Below, in pieces: positions 21,599-32,645 of a DNA stretch of 64,000 bases (its first letter is position 1; every line of letters starts with the position of its first letter). The stretch covers positions 30,342,738 to 30,406,737 of the forward strand of contig NC_090996.1 of assembly GCF_041146395.1 (NCBI RefSeq), in the 5' to 3' direction. The DNA comes from Eulemur rufifrons. Lineage: Eukaryota; Chordata; Mammalia; Primates; Lemuridae. Under the pieces are notes generated by a model, which saw nothing but the letters and a program-made list of their open reading frames with translations, was not told the DNA's origin and made no database searches. The translations under genes and the position numbers were made by a program.

Positions 21599-23165
21599 CT
21601 TTCAGATTTTTTTTTTTATGTCTACAATTATCTTTATTTTGCCTTCATTTTGAAAATATATTTTTGAAAAAATATTTTTCTAGGTGTAAAATTCTAGCTG
21701 AACTTTTTTTTTCTTTTACTATTTTAAAGATGTCACTCTTTTTGCTGGCATTGCTTCTGAAGAGAAATCTGTCATCACATTTATCTTTGTTCCTCTTTAT
21801 GTAACATGTCATTTTGCTCTGGCTCCTTTCAGATTTTTCTCCCTATCACTGATTTTTGAGCAATTTGATGGTGATGTGTTTTGTTGTAGTTTCTTTTTTT
21901 TTTGTACTTAGGGCTTGCTGAACCTCTTGAATCTGTAAGTTTATACTTTTCATTAGATTTGTAAACTTTTGAGGCATTAATTTTTCAAAGATATTTCTTT
22001 CACATTTCTTTCCTTGGGTCCTTCAATTGTACATATATTAGGCTGCTTGAAATAGTTCAGATACTCTTTCATTTTTTAATATTTGTTTGTCTCTGTGTTT
22101 CATTCAGGATAGTTTCTATTGCTCTTTGAGTTCACTACTTTTCTTTTAGAATATTTTATCTTTGGTTAATCCTAGCTGGTGTGCATTTCGTTTGAGACAT
22201 TGTAGTTCTCCTCTATAGAAGTTCTGTTTGGGTCTTTAAAAATATATTCCATGTTTCTACTTAACTTTTTGAATATATGGAATATAGTTGTGATAACTGT
22301 TTGTTTCCTTGTCTTCTAATTCTAATATCTGTCTCTTAGTTTCGACTGATTGATTTTTCTCCTCATGGGCTGTATTTTCCTTCTTTTTTGCAAGGCTGGT
22401 TATTGGTTAATAGAATGCCAGACATTGTTGGCTGTTGGATATTTTTGTGTTCCTATAAACCTTGAGATTTTTTTTTTTCCTGGTATGCAGTTGTTTTTGA
22501 AAACAATTTGAATCTTTTGGGTCTGCTTTAAAACAGATTTGTTAGGAGAGATCAGAATAGTGTTTTTCGTCTAGGGGCTAACTGTTCCCCACTAGTGAGG
22601 CAAGACCCTTCTGAGTACTCTAAATTATGAGGTTTTCAGTCTGACTTGTAGAGATAGCCATTATTCCCAGCTTAATGTGAATGTCTGCTACCGTTCCTTC
22701 TAATCCCTCAAATGGTATGTCTTTGGCTTTAGGAAGTTCCTCATGTATGTGTGTCCATCAGGACTTTGCTGAACACTCAAGGAAGATCTTTGGCAAATCT
22801 CCAGGGTTCTTTTTCTTTGCCGTTGTCTCCTTTTCAGTACTCTGTGCTGCACACCCTAGCTGTGTCTGTCTCCTGGGAACTTAGCGTCTCAGCTCAGGAA
22901 GTCCACTGGGCTCCGCCTGGATGACTCCTTCTGGTGCTGTGGCCTGAGGCATCCCTCGAGGCCAATGCTTGGGAAGTCCCAGGGCTCACGTCATTTGCTC
23001 CCAATCTCTCAGGATCACTTCCCTTTGTTGCCTGATGTCCATTGTCCTGAAAATCATTATTTCATATATTTTGCCTTTTTTTTTTTTTTTTGGTTGCTTC
23101 AGGTGGGAGACTAAATCAAGCCTCTGTTACTCGATCTTGGCTGCAAGCGAACCTCCTCTAGAGCC

Positions 23166-23630
23166 TAAATAGTTTTCTAAGGCCGCGTAGGTAATTTGTG
23201 TTAGAGCTTGGAATAAAATCTCAGTTTGCTATCTCATATTTCAGTTCTTGTTCTACTGCTATTGGAGATTACTGCTAATGTGAATACTATGTGGTATTTT
23301 TAAATTGAAATTTTTTTAGAGAATCTGACCTATTTTCCCTACAAGAATTTTGTTTTGATAAGAGGATGTATTTTATCCTCTCGTACAAATATGAGGCATG
23401 GCAAATAGCAAAGGCTGAGCAAGATGTCAATGTAGTACTTTTATCAATCTCGGGGGGAGCCCTCTAAAGCACTTTAAAAAATATGCTGCATTGTTAGCAG
23501 CCATTTCACGTTCCACGTTGCATCATTCTTTTCATAATTGGGTTCTTAAAAATACATGCTTGATGAATAATCAGCTCCATCTCCCACTTTGAGTTCTATT
23601 TACTGTATAGCATTTCCCAAGGGAACTATT

Positions 23631-23666
<36 letters not shown>

Positions 23667-24009
23667 TCATTAGCTCCATCAAGTATTTTTACAAAATAAA
23701 ATTGATATCTCTTTCCCCCAAGATTTTTTACTTATGGATATGAGTTCTACCAAAAACCATGGCAGAGGCAATAAAAGAGTTTGCGGAACAATCTCAGAGT
23801 GATAAAGATTTTCCCTAGTTAATGAATTTTCTCCTTAAACAGAGAGTGACTTTGTTGAGTTTGTATTAAAAATTTTAAACATCTTCTGCTAAAGGGTTAA
23901 TGGCTCACTTTTAAATGCATCATCTCAGGATATTTCTGCAGGAGAACGTATAGCTTTAATGATTATTTAAATTATTTTTTTCTTAATAAGACCCTTAGAC
24001 TGCTAACTC
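23166..24009. other. Single-copy block
   Basis: No gene or repeat other than the CA run. 23400-23600 contains CGTTCCACGTTGCATCATTC and AAAAATACATGCTTGATGAA, a balanced sequence that could be a weakly conserved element. No ORF of note. Confidence 0.3.
23632..23662. repeat. (CA)n microsatellite
   Basis: About 15 CA units after TTAAA, ending in an ACTCACTCAT variant. Confidence 0.97.
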
Positions 24010-24205
24010 ATAAAGTGATCCTCATCTAGTGCAGTGGGCTTCATATTAGAATCAACTGAGAGTATTTAAAAGCCCTCAATGCCAAGAGCCTCGACTCAGA
24101 CCAATGAAATCAGTATCTCTGGGCATAGAGCCCGGGTATCTGCACATTTTACAACTCCCCTGGTGGTTTTAGTTTGCAGCCAGGATTGAAAACCACTGAT
24201 ATCGT
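24010..24205. mobile_element. hAT-Charlie non-autonomous element (MER5/MER20 group)
   Basis: Order: TAGAATCAACTGAGAGTATT, TTAAAAGCCC, CAATGAAATCAGTATCTCTG, CCCCTGGTGGTTTTAGTTTG and CAGCCAGGATTGAAAACCAC. The last is the typical terminal GAAAACCACTG of this group. Confidence 0.75.
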
Positions 24206-24295
24206 GAAAAAGCCCTCATTTTACAGATGAGAAAGTGGAAACCCAGACGGGTTAGGTCATTGCCTAATGTTATACTGAGAAAGGAACATCCCATG
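24206..24295 (-). mobile_element. MIR fragment, antisense
   Basis: CCTCATTTTACAGATGAGAA, GTGGAAACCCAGACGGG and TTAGGTCATTGCC. Confidence 0.7.
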
Positions 24296-24329
24296 CAATA
24301 AGTTCACACCCCTTGCCCTGCATACAAGG

Positions 24330-24512
24330 CACTACGATAGGATCTTCTTCTTCTTATTCAGACCTTATAATGACCTAATGGTATGTATATTTTTTTTACT
24401 CCATTTTATAGTCAAGAGACGTGAGGTTTACAAATGCTGAATAACTTACCCTAGGTTGTATTGCTAGAAACTGGACACAAATCTGTTTTCTGACCCTCAG
24501 CATGATGACTTT
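24330..24512 (-). mobile_element. MIR SINE, antisense
   Basis: CTCCATTTTATAGTCAAGAG, ACGTGAGGTTTACAAATGC, TAACTTACCCTAGGTTGTAT and CTGGACACAAATCTG. Confidence 0.75.
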
Positions 24513-24741
24513 CTCATTAAACCTCTCTGTGAGAATTGTCTCTGGGATTTCTTTATAGCCCTAGTCACAGAGAGGCATCTCGGGATTCTACCCATCGTGC
24601 TTAGCTAGTGTCACATCAATGGCTGGGGCCTCTCATAGTGCCTGTTTGTAGAAGGCACTTGATACCTTTGTTAAATTAACAAATAAGTGCAGGTTATGTC
24701 CACGTATTACAAACATTACAAGATCAAGGTTTGTTTAAGGA

Positions 24742-24743
24742 GT

Positions 24744-24780
<37 letters not shown>
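24742..24780. repeat. (TG)n microsatellite
   Basis: About 19 TG units with one early A interruption (TATG). Confidence 0.97.
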
Positions 24781-24781
<1 letters not shown>

Positions 24782-24907
24782 GACCCCACATCCCTATAAA
24801 ATCAGAATTGCTTAAGGCACCATCAAATAAATGGAAATCAGTAAATCTTTTCTGTTTCCTATGTGACTGGCTGCGAATGTTCCTGATTCACATGGATCTT
24901 AGAAAAA

Positions 24908-24936
24908 GGAGAGAGAGAGAGAGAGAGAGAGAGAGA
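24908..24936. repeat. (GA)n microsatellite
   Basis: About 14 GA units, 130 bp from the TG run. The two mark a repeat-dense, likely polymorphic spot. Confidence 0.97.
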
Positions 24937-25375
24937 TATTGGGGTTGACTTCTGAGGACTCAGTAGAAACTCGGGAGCACCTAGTGACACAATCACTCTT
25001 ACCATTTGCTGGATAATAGCAACATCATCATTAATTGCTCCAGTGATGAATGTGTGCAGCTATTTGAAATGTTTTTTGAGGCACTGCTTTAAGAGAAATG
25101 AGCAGTGTGGTGACAATGCTGTTTTGAGCTGAAGCACTAGAAGGTTAGGCCTTATAGATACTGGCTGGAGCTGGAGGGGGTTCCAGCTCAGGAATCAGAG
25201 CCCAGTAATTTGGGGAGACAGTGACAGAAAACAGGTGGGCAAGCAAATGGCATTAAGGATATTTAGCTCATGGTCATGGAGTGATCCAGAAAGTAAGAAA
25301 AGTAAGAGGGCAAGATGTTTAGATAATCAGAGGACCAGGCATGTAAAAATGGTGATGGGGTGAATGAGATTTACG

Positions 25376-25635
25376 TACAAAAATGTTCAGCATAGTTACT
25401 GACAATAGTATGAAAAATGGAAGTAACTCAGTATTTCCCAACTATGTAACAACAGAGAATTAAATCAATTATGATTCATTCATTTATATGCTGTTATGTA
25501 TCCATCACTAATGATACTATGAAGAATTTATAATAAAATGGGGGAATACTCTCGATCCATGAAAAATGAGCAGCACGTAAAGATAGTACATGATTTCAAT
25601 CATACTTTTGGTTCCATTTTACAGTCCACCATTTT
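25376..25635 (+). mobile_element. L1M 3' UTR fragment, sense
   Basis: AAATGTTCAGCATAGTTACT, GACAATAGTATGAAAAATGG, TTAAATCAATTATGATTCAT and GATACTATGAAGAATTTATA follow the sense order of the L1M 3' UTR. Part of a 123-codon chance ORF. Confidence 0.7.
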
Positions 25636-25639
25636 CTTC

Positions 25640-25870
25640 TTCTTTTCTCATATACATAATAAAAAATATCTTCTTTTATGCTTATGGAGTCAGTACACCT
25701 GTATTGTGGAAATTTTGGAAACCATAGAAAAGTATACAAAAAAAGAAAATAAAAACAACCCACAATTCCATTACGTGGCGAAAACCTCTGCCAAAGTTTT
25801 GGTGCATTTCCTTTTAGTTGTAATTTTTTCTTCCTGCATGCGTTACCCTAGATTTCTCATCTTCAGAATT
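25640..25870 (-). mobile_element. L1M 3' UTR fragment, antisense
   Basis: GTGGAAATTTTGGAAACCAT, AGAAAAGTATACAAAAAAAG, AAAACAACCCACAATTCCAT and AGTTTTGGTGCATTTCC. It meets the sense fragment 25376-25635 end to end, in opposite direction. Confidence 0.65.
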
Positions 25871-26389
25871 TTTAGAAACACTCTTGCCTTTGCAATTAAC
25901 ATAGCTTGAGCCTCTGTGTCTTAATCTGCAGGTGGTCCGGTGCCCTACAAAGGTATCTGTGGAGTTAGTGAATTCACTCTACCTACTCACCGTTCTGCCT
26001 CCTAGGATCTATCACCCCCAATAGGGCACAGTGGCACTTTTCCTTTTGTCCTCTAAAAAGGACGTGGTGTGAAAATGGTCTAGGGTAAACTGCAGTTAAT
26101 TGAAGAGTGTTAAACATCACTCTTGGAATTCATTGGCTGTTGCGCTTTTCTGTAAATTGTAGCCTCTCACCATCCCAACTGCTGTCTTAATCAGTTAGTA
26201 CACAATTTCTTAATTCCGGTTAGTATATTAAACAATTTAATTCTCTCTTTATTTTATCCCATCTAGACTTATATAAAGAGCCTTGAACTTCAAATTCACA
26301 AATTACTGTACAGTTGTTCTCCTAAACCAAAGCGAAATTATTTCCCTAATATATATTCTTATATTCTTTAGAACAACCAAGTTTTAGTT
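25871..26389. other. Single-copy block
   Basis: No repeat or gene. A perfect 7-bp hairpin, AAGAGTG TTAAACAT CACTCTT, lies near 26103-26124. TTATATAAAGAG near 26270 resembles a TATA motif but has no other promoter signal. Confidence 0.3.
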
Positions 26390-26695
26390 TTTTTGGAATT
26401 GCATATATGTTTCTGTGTGTGCATATATACACACATGCACACAAAGTTTATATCTATAAAGCATACACATATAAGATATGTATGTGCATATATATGAATT
26501 TTAATGGAACAGTACTGTATATATTTATAACTTATTTTTCACCTACTGTATTTCATAGACTCTTAAGACACCAGCAAATATAAACATAATTTTTAAATAT
26601 ACCATTAAGAAAGAAAAAAAAAATCTTGCCAAAAAAACTATGACAGATTTTGACTTCAATGATGTTATAATGTGTACATCTTAGATTGAGTGAAC
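26390..26695 (-). mobile_element. L1M fragment, antisense, AT-rich
   Basis: GTGTGCATATATACACACAT, GAATTTTAATGGAACAGTAC, TATATATTTATAACTTATTT and TTCACCTACTG match the antisense L1M 3' UTR. Confidence 0.55.
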
Positions 26696-26699
26696 CAGA

Positions 26700-27063
26700 A
26701 TAGGTATCAGTTAGCTATTGCCATCATAAAACTAGAGAAAAAAAACCACACACACAAAACTAAGTGGCATACAATATTAAGAAATTATTTATTGCTCATG
26801 CATCTACTGCCTTTTGGGGCCCAGGCCAAAGAGGCAGTGGACACCGTGGTATGTTCTTCCTGTGGTGGGTTTCTGAAGTATGACAGAGCAAGCCTAACAG
26901 AGCAAGTATGTTTCCAGCCTCTGCTTGCATTATGTATTGCTAATATCCTCTTAGCCAAACCAGTTACACGGCCAATCCCAGAGTCAAGATATGTGTGTGG
27001 GGGGGTGCATATTCCACCCATTACGTCAAGGATGTGGATATATAACACATGCCAGTGAAGCAC
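26700..27063 (-). mobile_element. MLT1/ERVL-type LTR, antisense
   Basis: GGTATCAGTTAGCTATTGCC, AAACTAAGTGGCATACAATA, GAAATTATTTATTGCTCATG, ACACGGCCAATCCCAGAGTC and GGGTGCATATTCCACCC follow a common MaLR/ERVL LTR in reverse. Overlapping ORFs of 122 (plus) and 92 (minus) codons are chance readings of it. Confidence 0.6.
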
Positions 27064-27189
27064 TGAAGCATTGAGACCAATAATTCAATGAATACGGTAT
27101 TTCAAACTTATTATGTCTTGCATTTTATGCCTTTTGTAACCCGTGTCATATACTTTTTGGAGCAAAGTACATCACAACATACATAAATG

Positions 27190-27325
27190 TGCAAGGGAAA
27201 AAAAAAGGAAGTAAAGATCCCAAAATGTTAACAGTGGTTGTCTCAGAGAGGTGGGATGACAGATGGTTTTTGTTTTCTTCTTTGTCCCTTTAATTTCTCT
27301 AAGTTTTCTAAGATGAGTAGGTGTT
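27190..27325 (+). mobile_element. L1M 3' UTR fragment, sense
   Basis: CCCAAAATGTTAACAGTGGT, TGTCTCAGAGAGGTGGGATG, TTTTGTTTTCTTCTTTGTCC and TTCTCTAAGTTTTCTAAGAT are the L1M 3' UTR in sense. The young L1 at 27326 is inserted at its end. Confidence 0.75.
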
Positions 27326-27532
27326 TTTTAAATTTTATGTCAGAATATTATGGGGTTACAAATGTTTTGGTTACACAAATTGCTTTTGTACCATTTGAGT
27401 CAAAGTTATAAGTGCGCCCACACCCAGATAGTGCGCATTGTACCTGTTAGCTGTGACTTTACCCATCCCCTCCTCCCCTCTTCCACCTGCTTGATTTCCG
27501 ATGAATGTTATTTCCATATATGCACATAAGTG
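27326..27532 (-). mobile_element. Young strepsirrhine L1 3' end, antisense part of a 5'-inverted insertion
   Basis: Antisense of the 3' end seen at 11916-12105: GTCAGAATATTATGGGGTTA, CAAATGTTTTGGTTACACAA, TTGCTTTTGTACCATTTGAG and CACCTGCTTGATTTCCGATG, then CATATATGCACATAAGTG. The poly-A side (poly-T on this strand) faces left. Confidence 0.9.
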
Positions 27533-27580
27533 ACCATTCTTCTAAGTGAAATATCACAAGAATGGAAAAACAAACACCAC
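27533..27580 (+). mobile_element. Inverted 5' piece of the same young L1
   Basis: ACCATTCTTCTAAGTGAAAT plus ATCACAAGAATGGAAAAACA and ACACCAC match 11833-11880 of the sense copy with only two or three differences in 48 bp. It is joined in the opposite direction to 27326-27532, as produced by twin priming. Confidence 0.85.
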
Positions 27581-28104
27581 AGGTATTATTTTATAAAGTT
27601 AGACAATAAACCTACACCCACATAATTCATTTTTTCCTTTAAAAAAATCTATGCAGGAAAGTAGTTTGGGAGAGAAATAAGCAGTTATTTCAGAGGAAGA
27701 CATTGGTTTCGGGGAAAGTGGGATCAAAATGCATTCTTAGGCTTACCAGTGTGAGAGGGATTAGGGGTACGAGGCAGATGATTCAGAAGCAAGTTCTGAT
27801 CCTGCGGAATAAGGCAACAACACAGTTATCACATCTGCTGGGCCAGACTGGAACTGGGTTTGTGAAGCCAGGTCTGCTCATCAGGGATGGTTGTCCAAGG
27901 GCCAGGACAGGTCTGCCAGGAAGATGAACTCTATGCTCAGCCCTGGTTTTGAGCCTGGATCCCTGATACCCTTCCTATCTCAGGCAAGAATTAGGTTTAG
28001 AAATGAAGGTGGGTTGGACTCAAAAGTGGAACAAAGGGACTTTAGTTGTGAGCAGAGTCAGTAAGAAGAAGCTGAGCAGGACCTGTCAAATTTCTATTGA
28101 CAAG
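27581..28104. other. Single-copy block
   Basis: No recognised repeat. An ORF of 74 codons (27703-27927) has no motif. Confidence 0.3.
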
Positions 28105-28308
28105 CAGGGTGCCAGTGGAGGAACAGTGGCTCTTAAACTTTGTCGTACATCAGAATTACCTGGGAAGCTGTAAAAAATACAGATGGCTGGACCTTACTTC
28201 TGGAAATTCTGATTCAATGGGTCTGAGATGGGATCTGAGAATTTCAAATAAGCACCCAGGTAACGTTGACACTGCTGGTCCAGGGACCATGCTTTGAGAA
28301 CCACCACA
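28105..28308. mobile_element. MER20-type hAT-Charlie element
   Basis: CAGTGGCTCTTAAACTTTGT, ATCAGAATTACCTGGGAAGC, TTCTGATTCAATGGGTCTGA, CTGGTCCAGGGACCATGCTT and TGAGAACCACCAC. Near full-length with inverted ends. Confidence 0.88.
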
Positions 28309-28498
28309 CGAAGGCAACCATTCTCAACTTCCTTGCAATTTGTACAACCCGGAGAGCTTTAAAATATCCTGATGCCTTGGCCGCACCCCAGACCAATTAA
28401 ACCAGAGTCTAGGGGTGGGACTCAGTCATCAGTATTTTTTTTTTAAAGCTCCCTAGGTAAATACAATGTGCAGCCAAGGTTGAAAACTGCTGCTCTAA
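28309..28498. mobile_element. hAT-Charlie element (MER5-like), adjacent copy
   Basis: CAACCATTCTCAACTTCCTT, GGAGAGCTTTAAAATATCC, CTGATGCCTTGGCCGCACCC, CAATGTGCAGCCAAGGTTGA and AAACTGCTGCTCTAAGG. It is directly abutted by the MER20-like element, two hAT elements in tandem. Confidence 0.8.
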
Positions 28499-28499
28499 G

Positions 28500-29274
28500 G
28501 AGGATTAATTTAATCTATTTAACTACTGAGTACGTCGGCGGCAGGTACTAAATTAGCTCATCACCAGCCACCATCCCTTTTTCCATGGACCAAGGAGTTG
28601 AAATCGTGCCTGTGGAAGTCTCCTGGGAGAATGAACTTTAAAAATGGAATGCAACCACCTTCCTGGATCCCAAGAAAATCAGGCAAAGCTCTTGACGCTT
28701 GGTTGAGGAGAGACTGAGGGGTAACATGTAGAATCTTAACCTGGTGATGTCCTTCTTGGAGAGAGGCAAAGGTCATGGTCCGATGCAGGATGCTTTTGTT
28801 GAAAAGTAAAGTTGTTAGAGATGCTGCGATCTTTAGCACAATGTGGCATGTGCTTTGGAGGGGAAAGGACATTGTCAGCCTTCTCAGTCATCTCTGAGGT
28901 CTTTGAAGTTGCCATAGTAGGAGTCAAAGCTATGATATATGAGATACTTCTAGAGCTACATGGCTTAAAGGAGGTGAAATTTGCCCCAGGACTTGTCTCC
29001 TTTATCTTTCTCTGTCTCCCATCTTTCTGTGAAATTTTCTTGCTTCCAGCCTAGGAATCCACCAAGTCCCATTGTCTAGACTGTTTTTTTTCCATCTGTG
29101 ATGGCAGCCAGCTCTCTTCCAATGAGACATCAGTTTCCATACGAGAAGTCTTGCACCCCTGTACATTGATAAAGTACACCGTGGAAATAAAAAAGACTTG
29201 CAGTGCAGGAAATGGTTATTTAATGGTGAGATTACAGGCTTGGAGGTAGAAGAAGAACTCTCCTCCAAGACTTT
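28500..29274. other. Single-copy block
   Basis: No repeat. Both strands hold 60-103 codon ORFs with no motif. An A-rich AATTTAATCTATTTAAC patch at 28507. Confidence 0.3.
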
Positions 29275-29616
29275 GCCATGGGCTGCATTGTGTCCCTCCC
29301 AGAAGTCCTCAGACTGTAACTGTATTTGGAGACAGGCTCTTTAAAGAGGTAATTAAGGTAAAATGAGGTTACATGGGTGGTCCCTAACTAAATTAGACTG
29401 GTGTTCTTATTAGAAGAGATCAGGACAGAGACACACAGCGGGAAGACCTCATGGAGACAGCCATCTCCAAGACAAGGATCGAGGCTTCCAAAGAAACCAA
29501 CCCTGCGGACACCTTGATCTCAGATTTCTCGCCTCCAGAACTGTGAGGAAATAAATTGCTATTGTTTAAGCCACCAGTCTGTGGCACTTTGTATAGCAGC
29601 CATGGCAAACTAATAT
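29275..29616 (+). mobile_element. MLT1-class LTR (ERVL-MaLR), solo
   Basis: GGGCTGCATTGTGTCCCTCC, CTGTATTTGGAGACAGGCTC, AGGTAATTAAGGTAAAATGA, GACTGGTGTTCTTATTAGAA, CTGCGGACACCTTGATCTCA, CGCCTCCAGAACTGTGAGGA and the end CATGGCAAACTAATATAG. Solo copy. Confidence 0.85.
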
Positions 29617-31171
29617 AGATTTCAACAGATGACTTGTTGAGAGGAGATGCAAGTTATAAGCACTGAACCAGATGAGTGGAAATCGCAGGCAGGTAGATTA
29701 GGCTCAAAGTAAATATAATTGAGTATTCTTAACTGGCTGCTGCTAACATAGATAATACTCTCCCTATATATTGTTTGTTTCCATTTTGAGTAGGGGAGTT
29801 TTGTCTTGTAACTGGGAGGGTAAATATGTTTTTTTTTTTTGGGGGGGGCGGGTATTGGAGGACCAAAGTGTGGAATAGGAGAATGGAGGGTGACGGAATG
29901 ATGCTTGTTCTTTGCTGAGTGCTCTGGGGTCATTTTGAATCCCACTGGGAAGAAGAGTTTAGATGCAGAAGTTGAAAAAAATAAGAAAGAGTTGATGTAA
30001 TGTGTTTTAAGTACTCTCTTGGCATAATGCCTAGTGCATACACGCAGTTCAAAATGTTCGCTATTGGCTTGTTCTCTGTTCACATCTCCTGCTGTGTCTT
30101 TGTAGCAGACACCTTTCTGTGGGTCTTAGCAGTTGACAAAAGTTGCTCCTCCCCTGGAAACTCCCCACCCCCACATCCAAGGAGTCATAAGGGCAAATCC
30201 CAACAGTGTGATCTGGGCTCTGGTCGCAGCTGAGCAGGTGGGGAGTGTCCACGTGACCCAAGCTGGGCCACACGTGGTCTCTTCCCACGGCATTTGGACT
30301 TGGACTTAAAAGATTTTGGCTGCTATCACACTGGTCTATAGACACTTAGGAGCTGAGGTGTGTCCGCTTTTCCTTTCCTCTGTTTTTTCATGTGTGCTGC
30401 AGGTTTGCAGGGAGAGAACGAGGGACTATTAGACAGAAGTACAGGGGAAAGGGGGAAAGACACTAGTCGCTGATGGAGTTTTACCTGCCAACCTTTTCCT
30501 GTAGCCCAATGACACTCCTGCCTTGGATCCTATGACAGACCCCTGAGTCCTTACAACACAATGAATTCCCATTGGACTTAAGTCCTTCTGGGACGACTAT
30601 TTACTGAACATAAAATTTTGCTGCGATGACTATCATGTATTCATCCTTTTTCCTGCACAAATGGCATAGACCAGATTACTGTTACTTGCAACCAAAGAGT
30701 AGTGGCTTAGGACTCTTCTGTACCCTTTCAACCAGGGCTGCCATGTCTTCCACCTGTTTCCAGAAGAGCTGCCTGTTCTGCTTCATCTATTGCAGACTGA
30801 CTACAGCTTTGCAAAGTCACTAAATAATCTCCTGTGCCCTCAGTGTAGGAACTGGGGACACTGAGGGTCTGTTTTTACACTGGGGATCCCCAGTGCCCTT
30901 AGAGTCATAGACTCAATTTCCAATCCAGATTTAAACAAGATGTCACTTGATTTTCCGTAAGAGGCTATTTAGGCTTTGATTCGTCACTTATTTCAATCTG
31001 TAGAGTTTAATACGCAACCTAGCTCTACAGCTGGATGCTCCTAAACTTTAATTCATCCTGGTGGCCAGTTGGTAATACCCTTGTTGAAGACACCTTTTGG
31101 GTGGCTGACTGACACACGATGAATCAAAATGATTCACACGGTGTTAACTGGGTTTAATCTGGGACTGGTTG
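29617..31171. other. Single-copy block, 1.5 kb
   Basis: No transposon I can name. A T10/G8 run (29829-29846) may be an unstable tract. The 153-codon minus ORF (29622-30083) contains a lysine run from the complement of that tract and lacks any domain. CCCCACCCCCACATCC near 30165 is a C-rich run. Confidence 0.3.
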
Positions 31172-31285
31172 TAACCTCTAAAAAAGGCAGCTGTGTTGTT
31201 TTGGAAATAGAATGAGACAGTGTGTGTACAGAACTTAGCATGGCGCCTGGCAAATGGTCAGAGTACGAGCTGTTATTATCATTCT
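31172..31285 (+). mobile_element. MIR SINE fragment
   Basis: ATAGAATGAGACAGTGTGTG, CAGAACTTAGCATGGCGCCT and GGCAAATGGTCAGAGTACGA with a MIR-type end. Confidence 0.65.
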
Positions 31286-32399
31286 CTTAACTCCTGTTAG
31301 GTAAGGCCAGAAGGAAGATATCCCAGGTAGCAGCTTAGCCCCCATGGATCATTCTTCCCCACTCTCCTAATGACAGGATGAACCAAGGAGGATTGATGGA
31401 TGTACCAGGTTGATGGATTCTGTCTGTCCCTTTCCAAGGCTGAGAATTAACTGGACCCACAAGTTGGAACCTGCCGTCAGGCTTTATATCTCCTTGCCTT
31501 GGGTAGTGGTCATATATTGAAGCCTCTGGACAAGGTATCTTTCAAGGCTAATTGTATAGCTGCTCCCTGTTTAGCTGAATCAGCTAACATTTCCCAAGAA
31601 CTCCAGACCGGCCAGGTTGTTAGGCATGTAAGAAAAGTATGCTCGTATTTGTGTATGTTTCTCTTAATTTGTTTATCTCTGTACCTATGTGTGCATGCAT
31701 GTGTTTTCCTTTTTCTCTTTGCTTCTTTTATTTCCATTTGGTAGGCTTGTGACGATTATCTGAGTGTGTCTGTGTCCATGCATATATGCCTGTGGGTGTG
31801 AGAGCCTTTGTATACCTATGGCAATCACATCAAGTTTGTAAAAATAAAACCCTCATCCAAAAAGAGAAAATAGCCCCCTTCCTACTCCTCCTTAAAGCAA
31901 CTCATTTATATTGCACCCTCCTCTCACTTTTTAAAGCCCAAAGGTAGTTACTTCTTCGCTGGTATAGAGATTTTGATAATGACCCGAGTCCTTCCTCTAA
32001 AGTTGTTTTAGAAGAATAGACTGGGTCTGCCCGTTCTAGGGTTTCCCTTATAGTCAGAGATGAAACACCTTGATCAAGCTTCCATAAAAACCCACATCAC
32101 ATCAATTAACTGATATCGCCAGGGGCAGGCTCCTGTTCAACATCTGCTTCTTTATCACTCACAGCGCCGGTGGAATACATTACAGGGCGTGTGTCCGCAG
32201 GTTTCTGCCGGCCTCCACGAGTGCGCAGAGATTTCTGCCAGGCTTGCTCCCTTTCCTAAGGAGCCTCAACGCTCCATACAGAACGGCGGGGTGGCGGCTT
32301 TCCCTCCCACGTTTTGGGCAAAACCATAAAGGCTAGAGTTGTCACACGAGGGGAGCTGCTTTCTGGCTTGTTTTCACAAAAGGCATCAAGCACAAGAAA
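31286..32399. other. Single-copy block with CpG-rich patch
   Basis: No gene or repeat. 31640-31800 is TG-rich (TGTGTGCATGCATGTG). 32162-32320 has 12 CpG in about 160 bp, a sharp local excess (see findings). Confidence 0.4.
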
Positions 32400-32645
32400 T
32401 AATGGCAATAGTTGTTAGGAACTCTATGTCTGCATTTACTGTATGCAGTTACCGTATTAGGCGCTTCACATACATCATGCCATTTAATACTAAACCCATC
32501 CTAGAGGGAGACATTATTACTATTATTTGCATTTTGAAGCGGAGGCATAGAGAGTTCAGGTGTGTTGCTCAAAGTCGTGTAGGTGGTAAGCAGCCACGGT
32601 GGAGTGTGATAGTTCCTTGTTCCCACTCTCTTATTTTGGGAATGA
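32400..32645 (-). mobile_element. MIR SINE, antisense
   Basis: TATGCAGTTACCGTATTAGG, ATTATTACTATTATTTGCAT, GAAGCGGAGGCATAGAGAG and TAGGTGGTAAGCAGCC in antisense order. Confidence 0.8.

Larger units (their letters stand above)
24513..25375. other. Single-copy block with two microsatellites
   Basis: Nothing recognised except the simple repeats listed below. A 68-codon ORF starting in the TG run is low-complexity and not credible. Confidence 0.3.

Noticed and set aside
25376..25870. Apparent second twin-primed L1 (sense then antisense L1M pieces)
   Set aside because: Order is sense 5' part then antisense 3' part, with 3' ends meeting. Twin priming would give the opposite order. Two separate old fragments explain it.
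26103..26124. Perfect 7-bp hairpin (AAGAGTG...CACTCTT)
   Set aside because: A 7-bp stem with an 8-base loop is expected by chance in 64 kb. No precursor-miRNA-sized stem around it.
29622..30083. 153-codon minus-strand ORF
   Set aside because: It includes lysines encoded by the complement of a T/G run, no domain, and no splice or promoter context.
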